From NCBI GenBank assembly GCA_964542985.1, contig CAZIWH010000057.1, positions 1 to 11,404 of the forward strand: a stretch of DNA of 11,404 nucleotides, written 5' to 3'. The notes beneath the pieces are model-generated. The model saw only the letters and a list, made by a program, of their open reading frames with translations. It had not been told where the DNA came from and made no database searches. Positions 1 to 6,684 of the stretch are shown here, piece after piece (position 1 is the stretch's first letter; each line of letters starts with the position of its first letter). The position numbers were made by a program, and so were the translations under genes. This DNA is from QNYQ01 sp964542985 (GTDB taxonomy: Archaea; Thermoproteota; Thermoprotei_A; Sulfolobales; Pyrodictiaceae).

Positions 1-55
1 ACCCCCGACCACCCGGTTATGAGCCGGGCGCTCTGCCGGGCTGAGCTACGGGCCC
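1..55 (-). tRNA. tRNA with CAT anticodon (elongator Met or Ile2), 3' part missing
   Basis: Read on the minus strand, the 5' end at 55 gives acceptor strand GGGCCCG, then TA, D-stem GCTC/GAGC, anticodon stem CCCGG/CCGGG and loop CTCATAA with anticodon CAT. The window edge cuts the gene in the T-arm, after about position 54. The loop is uninterrupted, so there is no intron at 37/38. The anticodon stem lacks the three G-C pairs at 29-31/39-41 that mark initiators, and an initiator is present elsewhere in the window (8298-8374). This copy is therefore either elongator tRNA-Met or the AUA-reading tRNA-Ile whose C34 is modified to agmatidine. The visible part does not decide between them. Confidence 0.88.
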
Positions 56-104
56 TTCTCTTAGAGGGGCTTCGCCAGTTACGGAGGAAGGAGCCCAGTA
101 TGGG

Positions 105-179
105 GTTTTTCAGCTTATCGGTGCAGAAGAGGCGCCGGCCCCGATCCGGGGCACGGCCGATGAAGCTACCGGGAAAAAC
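105..179. other. Long imperfect hairpin between tRNA and CDS; possible terminator or small RNA
   Basis: Nested inverted repeats fold this stretch into one rod. GTTTTTC (105-111) pairs with GAAAAAC (173-179), AGCTT (112-116) with AAGCT (163-167), ATCGG (117-121) with CCGAT (157-161), and GCCCCG (138-143) with CGGGGC (147-152) around a three-base loop. This adds up to roughly 26 base pairs with a few bulges. It lies just downstream of the minus-strand gene ending at 207, and on that strand it begins with a run of five T, so transcript termination is one reading. An independent small RNA is another. No protein gene is seen in 56-206. Confidence 0.4.
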
Positions 180-206
180 TCGGACTTCTCCGTTTTCGCC
201 GGAAGG

Positions 207-1226
207 TTACTCTCTGCTGAAGCCGAAGGTTAAGTCGTAGAGCTCCTTGAGCTCCTTCTCTATCTCATCGCGCTTCTCCTTGACGGCCTTAACTATAGCC
301 TCTAGCGCGTTGTAGGCCCTACTGGGTATCTTGCCACGGAACCACGTTATGTCCTTTGCCATACCGACACCGAGGCTCTCGTACTTGAAGCCGGTCAATA
401 GATCCTCCTCACGCTCGTTGATGAGCTTGTCCAGCTCCAGCACTAGGGTACCCCTAGGCAGCATGTAGTCGCCGTAAGGGTCTACGAGCTTCAGCACCTG
501 CTTCTTTATCTTGCTGAGCACCCTTATGCCAAGTATCTTGTCGGGCTGCGGCCTTATCTTGGCGGCTTGCAGAGCGCCGAGCAGCGCAACTATGCCGCTG
601 AGGTCGCTGAAGGGCTCATACCAGGGCCTGCCGCGGCCGCTGGCGAGCATCTGCTCAGCGCTGGCACGTAGCAGCACCTGGCCGCTGAGCACGGTGTTGT
701 AGGCGCTGGCACCGCGGAACTTCTCGTTGAGGGCTATGTCGATTATGCTCTCGGCCTTGAAGTGATGGCCGACGAAGAGCGTTGCCCTGGCGGGCGTGCT
801 GAATATGATGCCCATGTAGAAGCCGAACATTGTGGCTGCCTCGGGCCTGTCAGCAGCCTTGTACACAGTCTCGCCTAGCACAGTACGCTGTATGGCTACA
901 TCGTTGAGCCTCCTCGGAGCCTCATTGTAGGCTATGACCCTTATTAGGCCGAAGCTCTGCATCATCCTAAGGTAGTAGAGTAGGTCACTCATGCCGAAGT
1001 TCTTCAGGGCTACGTACTTCTCGCCAAGCATCTCGACGCGCACTATCCCGCCGACGATGTCGCTTATTCTCTTGGGCTCCTCGCCGGGCGCCGCGGCGCC
1101 TACTAGCATGTCCTTGTAGAACTCTACTAGGCCAGATATGCCGCCTAGCTTGCCCTGCGCCGCAGCGGCTAGCTCCTTGAACCTACGAGGCACCCTAGCC
1201 TCCAGGGTCAGAGGCGGTAGTAGCAT
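207..1226 (-). CDS. Unrecognised 339-residue archaeal protein
   Basis: I do not recognise this protein. It has 339 residues and no cysteine. There is one moderately hydrophobic stretch (about residues 131-153, with MFGFYMGIIF) but no clear membrane topology or signal peptide. A strongly charged, probably coiled helix lies near the C-terminus (about 298-330, rich in K and E). It is alpha-helical in character and looks cytoplasmic. The ATG at 1226 is preceded by GGTGGGAG five bases upstream, a good crenarchaeal ribosome-binding site. An AT-rich box A candidate (1267-1275) lies about 45 bases upstream. The gene is divergent from the metallo-beta-lactamase gene and upstream of, and collinear with, the tRNA at the left edge. 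The clean reading frame and ribosome-binding site make it a real gene. The function is unknown. Confidence 0.85.
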   Translation of the reverse strand: MLLPPLTLEARVPRRFKELAAAAQGKLGGISGLVEFYKDMLVGAAAPGEEPKRISDIVGGIVRVEMLGEKYVALKNFGMSDLLYYLRMMQSFGLIRVIAYNEAPRRLNDVAIQRTVLGETVYKAADRPEAATMFGFYMGIIFSTPARATLFVGHHFKAESIIDIALNEKFRGASAYNTVLSGQVLLRASAEQMLASGRGRPWYEPFSDLSGIVALLGALQAAKIRPQPDKILGIRVLSKIKKQVLKLVDPYGDYMLPRGTLVLELDKLINEREEDLLTGFKYESLGVGMAKDITWFRGKIPSRAYNALEAIVKAVKEKRDEIEKELKELYDLTFGFSRE

Positions 1227-1266
1227 GCTCCCACCACTCCACGTGGTCTACTAATCACGCTCCGAG

Positions 1267-1275
1267 TTAAAAATT
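1267..1275 (-). promoter_or_regulatory. Box A (TATA) candidate for the 339-residue gene
   Basis: On the minus strand the sequence reads AATTTTTAA in GC-rich surroundings, about 45 bases before the ATG at 1226. Archaeal transcription starts about 25 bases after box A, which would leave a short leader carrying the GGTGGGAG ribosome-binding site. It is read from sequence only. Confidence 0.4.
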
Positions 1276-1497
1276 GATTCCCTGCCGGCCCCAATGAGGC
1301 ATAAAGGAATCGGAGCCTAGTCCATTCCCCCACAACCATTGGTGGGAGTAATACTCTTCCTGGCTGAGCGGCGCAACTGGGGAGTTGAGCCAAAGCTTAA
1401 CAGTAATACTCACGGCTCCAGGGCTACGGGCACACAGGCTACAGCGTTGGCAAGCTTCTACCCAGGCCTAGAGGGTGGACGACGCTTGCGGAGCCTC

Positions 1498-2472
1498 GTG
1501 GAGCATAGCGGCGCGATAAGACTCGCCGACTCCCTTGTGGTTGACGGCCACGACGAGGCCGTTGCCAGGGTAGTTACGCATATACACAGCGACCATGTGA
1601 AGGAGCTGCGGAGGAGTATAAGGGAATTGCCACTCATAGCCGCGACCCCTCTTACCCTCGACCTTCTAGCCGCTATGGGGTATAGCGTGCCTACCGGCAA
1701 GCGACTCGCACTACCCTATGGGAGGAGCATTGTTATCGACGGAGTTCGACTTACCCTACTACGCGCCAACCATGTCCCGGGGGCTGCCGAGGTCCTCGTG
1801 GAGCTGAGCGACGGGACAAGGCTAGGCTATACGGGCGACTTCAAGCTACCAGGCACCGAGATTATGGAGGATCTTGACGTGCTTGTAGTGGACGCCACTT
1901 ATGGAAGGCCGGAGTACCGGAGGCCCTGGCAGGGTGAGATAGAGTACCTCCTAGCCGACATAGTTGACGAGGCCCTCATACATGGCCCCGTGGCGCTCTA
2001 CGGCTATAACGGCAAGGTTGAGGAAGTTATGCATATCCTTAGGCGTATGCAGGTTGTAGCGCCCTTTATAGTGCCTCGTAAGAGGTTTAAGCTTGTGGAC
2101 GTGCTAATGAGGCATGGCATAGACCTAGGCGAGGTCTATCCTGCGGACTCGCGGGAGGCAGCCGAGATCAGGAAGAACGGCTGGTATGTAGAGTTCCGTC
2201 ATTTCCGGGAGTGGCGGAGGGCGGGCGGCCCGGGGACACATATACTGCTGACTGGCTGGGAATTCAGAGCGCCATACCGGCGGCTCGGTGTCGGCAACAA
2301 GCTCGTCGTCTCCTTTAGCGACCACGCGGACTACGAGCAGCTTATGAGCTATATACGGGAGGCGAAACCGCGCCTGCTCGTGGTGGATGCCGCGCGGGGA
2401 GGCGAGGTGGCAAGGTTTTTCGCGAAACACGTCTCCGAGGTACTAGGGATAAGAGCCCTGGCAATGCCCTAG
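1498..2472 (+). CDS. Metallo-beta-lactamase/beta-CASP exonuclease-like protein (mRNA 3'-end-processing exonuclease family)
   Basis: From the GTG at 1498 this is 324 residues. The metal-binding signature HIHSDH (residues 28-33) follows a beta-rich start, with a further His at about 92 (RANHVPG), GYTGDF with its Asp at about 114, DATYG at about 132-136, and FSDHADY with His at about 276. That order fits the SNM1/CPSF-like exonuclease group (COG1236 type), zinc enzymes that degrade or process RNA or DNA. The frame is open back to a TTG at 1339, but the extra 53 codons look unlike the domain and that TTG has no ribosome-binding site. The GTG at 1498 has GGAG four bases upstream and starts at the usual distance before HxHxDH, so I prefer it; a TTG at 1447 is also possible. 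gatC follows after 18 bases, so the two probably share a transcript. RNA processing is inferred from family. Confidence 0.85.
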   Translation: MEHSGAIRLADSLVVDGHDEAVARVVTHIHSDHVKELRRSIRELPLIAATPLTLDLLAAMGYSVPTGKRLALPYGRSIVIDGVRLTLLRANHVPGAAEVLVELSDGTRLGYTGDFKLPGTEIMEDLDVLVVDATYGRPEYRRPWQGEIEYLLADIVDEALIHGPVALYGYNGKVEEVMHILRRMQVVAPFIVPRKRFKLVDVLMRHGIDLGEVYPADSREAAEIRKNGWYVEFRHFREWRRAGGPGTHILLTGWEFRAPYRRLGVGNKLVVSFSDHADYEQLMSYIREAKPRLLVVDAARGGEVARFFAKHVSEVLGIRALAMP

Positions 2473-2490
2473 CGCCGGGGTGTTGTCGGC

Positions 2491-2775
2491 TTGGAGGCTG
2501 ACCTCAAGCACCTGTCCTGGCTCGCGAGAATAGCTGTGAGCGAGGAGGAGGCGAAGGAGCTTGAGGCCAGGATGAGGGCCGCTAAGAGGCTTATCGATAA
2601 GCTTCTCTCGGCACCGCTTCCCGGGGACGTGGAGCCTCTCTACCATGCTGCTGGCAAGGAAGGTCTGCTCCGGGAGGATAAGCCTAGGCCCGGCTTATTG
2701 CAGAACGACGCACTGGCCAACGCTGCTAGGACTGAGAATGGGTACTTCGTCGCGCCGCGCACCCTTGAGGAGTAG
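2491..2775 (+). CDS. gatC: Asp-tRNA(Asn)/Glu-tRNA(Gln) amidotransferase subunit C
   Basis: This 94-residue protein has the GatC pattern. An N-terminal helix (LKHLSWLARIAVSEEEAKELE) is followed by a second helix, then a proline-rich extended part (DVEPLY, LREDKPRPGL) and a DALANAARTENGYFVAPRTLEE tail. GatC wraps around and stabilises GatA in the GatCAB complex, which amidates mischarged Asp-tRNA(Asn) (and in bacteria Glu-tRNA(Gln)) in the cytoplasm. The start is a TTG at 2491 with GGGGTG about 8-13 bases upstream. It lies 18 bases behind the exonuclease gene and ends one base short of the convergent gene's stop. gatA and gatB are not in this window, so the subunit gene sits apart from its partners here. 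Confidence 0.92.
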   Translation: MEADLKHLSWLARIAVSEEEAKELEARMRAAKRLIDKLLSAPLPGDVEPLYHAAGKEGLLREDKPRPGLLQNDALANAARTENGYFVAPRTLEE

Positions 2776-2776
2776 G

Positions 2777-3505
2777 TTAGAAGCGGCGGTAGAGACGCTG
2801 CGCGGCCTCAACCACAGCATCTACGTCGCCGGGACTTGAGAGCAGTACCCCGTCTACTAGGCTGCTTATTTCTTCCGCAACGTGGAGGGCTTCCTGCGGC
2901 GTGTAGAGGGGCTGGTCGCCAAGCATATTTCTCAGTATCTCCCTGTTCTTCTCTCCCATTATTATAATATAGGCGTAGAGCTTCTTTCCTAGGCGCTGTG
3001 CCTCTCTGCTTACCTCGGCGAGCTTTCTTATTGACGCAGTCGCGCGTAGGACAAGGTAGAGGTCTAGGGGTGCAGTAAGTCTCGTCATTATCCTCTCGAT
3101 GGGGTACCGGATGCTCAGCATAGCGCCTAGGAGTGGCGTCTTCCTGACCCTTGTTTTGATGTAGGCTGCTGCTTCTTCCACGCTCTTTAGGTCACGTACT
3201 ATCTCACCTTCTAGGGGGTCGTCCCCTCTCAGGAGGACTAGCTCCTCTATCCTTGTCGCGCGGGCGCCGCCTACTATGCTCAACAGCGCTGCCTTGTTCA
3301 CATCTATGATTCTTACATGAGGCATTACCTCTATTTCTGGGTACCACGCCTTTATGTACGCCGCGAGCATGGGGGCGCTTGCTATGGGCTTGCCTACGGG
3401 CACCTCAGGTATGTCTATGGCATCTACGTGAGGTACCAGCATTCTCAATCTACGGACTAGCTTCTCGTTGTTTCTCGTCGGCTCGAGTTCAGCTATTATC
3501 TTCAA
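2777..3505 (-). CDS. Short methylenetetrahydrofolate reductase-like TIM-barrel protein
   Basis: This 242-residue protein resembles the MetF/MTHFR barrel. It has an early acidic residue (E6 or E8 in IAELEPT), DIPEVPVGKPIASAP (31-45), PHVRIIDVNKAALLS (62-76) and the flavin/folate-site motif LLRGDDP (91-97). MetF reduces methylenetetrahydrofolate to methyltetrahydrofolate using a flavin. At 242 residues this is shorter than the roughly 290 of bacterial MetF, so the exact C1 carrier and partner are uncertain. The start is a TTG at 3505. Its ribosome-binding site AGGTGAG lies 9-15 bases upstream and contains the TGA stop of the BtpA-family gene, which points to coupled translation. It is convergent with gatC, one base apart. 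The family call is fairly sure; the substrate is inference. Confidence 0.8.
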   Translation of the reverse strand: MKIIAELEPTRNNEKLVRRLRMLVPHVDAIDIPEVPVGKPIASAPMLAAYIKAWYPEIEVMPHVRIIDVNKAALLSIVGGARATRIEELVLLRGDDPLEGEIVRDLKSVEEAAAYIKTRVRKTPLLGAMLSIRYPIERIMTRLTAPLDLYLVLRATASIRKLAEVSREAQRLGKKLYAYIIIMGEKNREILRNMLGDQPLYTPQEALHVAEEISSLVDGVLLSSPGDVDAVVEAAQRLYRRF

Positions 3506-3514
3506 GGCCTTTGC

Positions 3515-4333
3515 TCACCTTTGGCGGAGCCTGCGGGCCTTCTCGGCAAGCTTGCGGGCTTTTTCAAGGCTTATTGGCGACTCTGTGCCGTGAATCTTTA
3601 TGCTCGTGCCTACTATGAAGCCGTCGGCTATGTTCCAGTAGGCTTCTATGTTGTCCATGCTTACCCCACTGCCTATTAGAACCGGTTTGGGCGCCACCAG
3701 GCTTCTTATGGAGGCCACGTAGCCTGGTGATGGTGCACTGCCTGTATGGCTCCCCGACACTATTATGGCATCCATCGTGCCGCGTATTGCGCATTCCCGT
3801 ACAGCTTCCTCCAAGGGTACGAGGCCGCTACTATGCTTCACATCCACGTCCGCAAATACCGCTATGTAACGTGGCAGTATGCTCCTCAGATCCTCTATCT
3901 TTGCGCCGATGGGTTGCATTATCCCTTCGGGTGCTAGGCGTATCTCGCAGTAACTGTTGACTCTGATGAAGAGGGCACCGGATGCATAGGCTGCTGCAAG
4001 ACCCTCTACTCCGCTGTTGCGGAGGATGTTTACGCCCACCTTGAGGCTTGTTTCCCTGACTACTTCGCGGGCAACCACACTCATTGTGGCAATGATTAGC
4101 GGATCCCGGGCCTCCAGGTGGTATGGCTTGTCGCCATAGTTCTCTATGATTACTGCGTTGAAGCCCGCCTCCTCTAACTTCCTCGCTTCGGCCACAGCGT
4201 ATTCAATAAGATAGTCTATGTTGGCACCACGTCTCCGAGTGTAGGTGAGGGGGGGTAGGTGGATCACGCCTATGAGGGGCTTCTCTCCGAGCCCAGGAAG
4301 TATGCGGGGCTCAGCGCCATCCTCTCTCAGCAT
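3515..4333 (-). CDS. BtpA/SgcQ family TIM-barrel protein
   Basis: This 272-residue protein carries the BtpA-family signatures. They are LIGVIHLPPLTY (20-31), AGFNAVIIENYGDKPY (56-71), VGVNILRNSG (99-108), FIRVNSYCE (122-130), ADVDVKHSSGL (161-171), DAIIVSGSHTGSAP (188-201) and the phosphate-loop-like PVLIGSGV plus DGFIVGTSIK near the end. The family is named for a cyanobacterial protein needed for photosystem I accumulation. In archaea, which have no photosystem, its reaction is not known; the C-terminal loops suggest a phosphorylated ligand. The ATG at 4333 follows TGAGGAGCC, a good ribosome-binding site. It is the first gene of a tightly coupled pair with the MTHFR-like gene, which suggests a shared pathway. 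The family assignment is confident, the function is not. Confidence 0.88.
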   Translation of the reverse strand: MLREDGAEPRILPGLGEKPLIGVIHLPPLTYTRRRGANIDYLIEYAVAEARKLEEAGFNAVIIENYGDKPYHLEARDPLIIATMSVVAREVVRETSLKVGVNILRNSGVEGLAAAYASGALFIRVNSYCEIRLAPEGIMQPIGAKIEDLRSILPRYIAVFADVDVKHSSGLVPLEEAVRECAIRGTMDAIIVSGSHTGSAPSPGYVASIRSLVAPKPVLIGSGVSMDNIEAYWNIADGFIVGTSIKIHGTESPISLEKARKLAEKARRLRQR

Positions 4334-4508
4334 GGCTCCTCAGGCCTCGGCCTTATCGTCTTCATAGCCTCTTTCGGTGCTGCCGGGAATAGTGTTTATC
4401 TCTGAACTATCCCCCGTTTTCGCCTCTACCGGGCCCTTGATGGGGAGCTGCTGTCCCCGAGGAGACCCTCTGGGAGGGGATGACGGGTTCCTCCCCCTTT
4501 GCCGACTC

Positions 4509-4937
4509 TTATCCAATTACTTCCCTCGTTATGCTCTTGACGCGTTCCTCTAGTTTTGCCTCAGGTGTTGCGCCTACTATTACGTCGGCTACATGGCCGT
4601 TTACGAAGATTATGGTTGTGGGTATGTTGTCTACGTTGTAGGCGTCTGCTATCTCGGAAGCCTTGTCTGTGTCCACATAGACGAATACTATGCCTTTCTC
4701 AGGGTTGCTTAAACGCCTGGCTACTCTCTTGAAGACTGGCGTGTAGGCCTTGCAGGGGTTGCACCAAGGCGCAGAGAACTCTACCACGACTACCTTGCTG
4801 CTCTCCAGTATGTTGTTGAAGTTGCTTTTGTCTGCGTATATGAGGGGGTCGCCTAGCTGGCGTTCAAGCTCCTTTATCTTCTTCTCTACGAGTGCCGCTA
4901 TTGCTTCAGCTTCCTCGCGCAGGCTGGGAGTCTGCAC
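4509..4937 (-). CDS. Thioredoxin-family protein with WCNPC active site
   Basis: This is a 142-residue protein. After a charged helical N-terminal extension of about 35 residues comes a thioredoxin fold. It shows VVVVEFSAPWCNPCKAYTPVF with the redox pair C59/C62 and the cis-proline loop NIPTTIIFVNG (P106). Thioredoxins reduce protein disulfides in the cytoplasm; the usual dipeptide between the cysteines is GP, here NP, which would shift the redox potential somewhat. There is no signal peptide. The start is GTG at 4937 with GGGAG about 8 bases upstream. It stands alone on the minus strand, divergent from the YjbQ-family gene, with 175 bases before the BtpA-family gene. A GGGAGG/CCTCCC hairpin (4472-4495) lies just past its stop. 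Its partner reductase is not in the window. Confidence 0.92.
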   Translation of the reverse strand: MQTPSLREEAEAIAALVEKKIKELERQLGDPLIYADKSNFNNILESSKVVVVEFSAPWCNPCKAYTPVFKRVARRLSNPEKGIVFVYVDTDKASEIADAYNVDNIPTTIIFVNGHVADVIVGATPEAKLEERVKSITREVIG

Positions 4938-4965
4938 GGTTTCTCCCTTCTTTCGCGCAGCACTG

Positions 4966-4988
4966 CACTAGAGGGGGTAATTCTAGTG
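4966..4988. promoter_or_regulatory. Inverted repeat CACTAGA-N9-TCTAGTG in a divergent promoter region
   Basis: CACTAGA (4966-4972) and TCTAGTG (4982-4988) are perfect inverted 7-mers separated by nine bases. They sit between the divergent thioredoxin gene (start 4937) and YjbQ-family gene (start 5058). The spacer and right arm overlap GAATTA on the minus strand, the only plausible box A for the thioredoxin gene. A dyad over a promoter suggests an operator for a dimeric regulator. This is inference; no known operator was recognised. Confidence 0.35.
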
Positions 4989-5057
4989 ACGGCTGGGATG
5001 TAGGTATTTGGTGTAGAGCTCTAGTGGTCTCCATGGGTTCCGGAGGGCTGGACTGCC

Positions 5058-5468
5058 TTGAAGGTGCATATTGAGGAGTTCCATGTGTCTACTAGGCCCG
5101 GCATGAATGTAGTGGACATTACGTCGCGTGTAGAGGAGGCTGTGGCCCGGAGCAGCGTTAGGAACGGAGTGTGCCTCGTCTTTGTGCCACATGCCACCGC
5201 AGCCATAATAGCCAACGAGGCCGAGCCTGGCCTAATAGAGGATTACATCGACTTGATTCACGAGTTGTTCAAGCCCGGCGGTCCCTGGAGGCACAATAGG
5301 ATAGACAACAATGCGCACGCTCATCTAGCTTCCGCTGTGATAGGCCCTTCCAGAATCTTCCCTGTTATTAATGGGAGGCTTGTGAGGGGTACATGGCAGA
5401 ACATTATGCTCGTTGAGCTCGACGGGCCTAGGCATCGTAGGGTTATTGTTGAAGTTATAGGCGAGTGA
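5058..5468 (+). CDS. YjbQ/UPF0047 family protein (secondary thiamine-phosphate synthase type)
   Basis: This 136-residue protein is full length for the family. Its conserved pattern is VFVPHATAAIIANEAEPG (H45, N53, E54), DYIDLIHEL, RIDNNAHAHLASAVIGPS (H87, H89) and GTWQNIMLVELDGPRHRRV near the end. Bacterial YjbQ has weak thiamine-phosphate synthase activity in vitro and its true role is unsettled; the invariant histidines suggest a metal site. The start is TTG at 5058, with GGAGGG about ten bases upstream. The next gene, nicotinate phosphoribosyltransferase, begins seven bases after this stop, and its ribosome-binding site covers the stop, so the two are co-translated. I am confident of the family but not of the reaction in this organism. 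Confidence 0.9.
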   Translation: MKVHIEEFHVSTRPGMNVVDITSRVEEAVARSSVRNGVCLVFVPHATAAIIANEAEPGLIEDYIDLIHELFKPGGPWRHNRIDNNAHAHLASAVIGPSRIFPVINGRLVRGTWQNIMLVELDGPRHRRVIVEVIGE

Positions 5469-5475
5469 GGGGTGC

Positions 5476-6684
5476 ATGAAAGTGACACGACTCTACATAG
5501 CAGATTCTAGTAGCATAGTTTCTGGCAAGATTACGGACATCTACTTTGAGAGGACCAAGAGAATTCTTGAGGCTAAGGGCCTTTGCGACGTCAGAGTTAG
5601 AGCGGAATTCCATGCCTATAGCCTTCCTCGCGGCTATGAGTGGGCCGTCTTTGCTGGGCTCGAAGAGGCGCTGGCTATTCTTGAGGGCAAGCCCGTGGAC
5701 GTCTATGCTATCCCGGAGGGGACTCTCTTTAAGCCCACTGAACCGCTGATAGTTATAGAAGGGAGATACTGTGATTTCGCTGTGCTTGAGACGGCTATTC
5801 TAGGTGTGCTCCGCCACGAGACAAGCATTGCCACGAAGGCTGCACGTATCAGGCTCGCCGCAGGGGAGAAGACTGTTTTGTTCTTCGGTCTACGCTCCCT
5901 ACATCCGGCTCTTGCACCCATGGCTGACCGTGCTGCCTACATAGGCGGTGTTGACGGTGTTTCCGGGACTGAAGCCCCGGAGTTCATAGGTGTTAAGCCT
6001 AAGGGCACCATGCCTCATGCTCTCGTAATAGTCTTTGGTGATCCTGCCGCCGCCTGGAGAGCCTTCGACGAGGTAGTGGAGCAAGACGTGCCGAGGATAA
6101 TGCTTGTAGACACCTTCTTCGATGAACGCTATGAGTCGCTCCTCGCAGCTAAACTGCTCGGCGATAGACTCTATGGGGTTAGGCTTGACACCCCGAGCAG
6201 CCGTCGCGGCAACATGAGGAAGATAGTTGAGGAAGTACGATGGACCCTAGACCTCCACGGTTACAGACACGTGAAGATCCTTGTAAGCGGCGGACTCGAT
6301 GAAGATTCTGTACGCCAGCTCCGCGACGTCGTGGATGGCTTTGGCGTGGGCACCTCGATAGCATTCCCGCCTTCCGTCGACATAAGCATGGACATAGTTG
6401 AGGTCAACCGCGGCAGAGGCTGGGAGCCGATAACGAAGAGGGGTAAGCTGCCGGGCTTCAAGCAGCTATACCGCTGTGGAGCGCCGCTTCGCCACGTGGT
6501 GGCGCCTTGGGGATCTCCTCCTCCAGAGGGCTGCGAGAACCCCGAGCCGCTGCTCCGCAGAGTCATCAAGGATGGGGAGATCGTCGCTAAGCTTCCAGGG
6601 GTGGAGGAGATTCGCAGCTACGTGCTCGCCCAGCTCAAACAGCTCAGAAGCAACGGAGGCGCCGAGACGGAGCAGCGCCGCTAG
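5476..6684 (+). CDS. Nicotinate phosphoribosyltransferase, archaeal type
   Basis: This 402-residue enzyme is typical in length for archaeal NAPRTases (about 390). It makes nicotinate mononucleotide from nicotinate and PRPP in NAD salvage. Visible motifs are DIYFERT (21-27), LRHETSIATKAARI (112-125), FFGLRSLHPALAPMADRAAYIGGVDGVSGTEA (136-167), GTMPHAL with H181, LVDTFFDER (210-218), GVRLDTPSSR (234-243), SGGLDEDSV (271-279) and FGVGTSI (289-295) in the phosphate-binding region. The C-terminal part (KLPGFKQLYRCGAP onward) corresponds to the added small domain of the Thermoplasma enzyme. That domain carries a four-cysteine zinc knuckle there, while only C334 and C353 remain here. The ATG at 5476 has GAGGGGTG directly upstream, overlapping the previous stop. 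The last 219 bases are overlapped antisense by the next gene. Confidence 0.93.
   Translation: MKVTRLYIADSSSIVSGKITDIYFERTKRILEAKGLCDVRVRAEFHAYSLPRGYEWAVFAGLEEALAILEGKPVDVYAIPEGTLFKPTEPLIVIEGRYCDFAVLETAILGVLRHETSIATKAARIRLAAGEKTVLFFGLRSLHPALAPMADRAAYIGGVDGVSGTEAPEFIGVKPKGTMPHALVIVFGDPAAAWRAFDEVVEQDVPRIMLVDTFFDERYESLLAAKLLGDRLYGVRLDTPSSRRGNMRKIVEEVRWTLDLHGYRHVKILVSGGLDEDSVRQLRDVVDGFGVGTSIAFPPSVDISMDIVEVNRGRGWEPITKRGKLPGFKQLYRCGAPLRHVVAPWGSPPPEGCENPEPLLRRVIKDGEIVAKLPGVEEIRSYVLAQLKQLRSNGGAETEQRR

Noticed and set aside
155..165. Eleven-base string CTTCATCGGCC shared with 11199-11209, both upstream of tRNA genes
   Set aside because: A window of this size is expected to hold many chance 11-base matches across both strands, and the flanks do not align.
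158..220. CGATGA followed 63 bases later by CTGA as a C/D box RNA
   Set aside because: No D'/C' pair lies between, there is no terminal stem, the CTGA is inside the end of the 339-residue gene, and CGATGA is part of the long hairpin.
1339..1497. N-terminal extension of the metallo-beta-lactamase gene from a TTG start
   Set aside because: The extra 53 codons lack a ribosome-binding site and family resemblance; the GTG at 1498 is better placed. It is not excluded.
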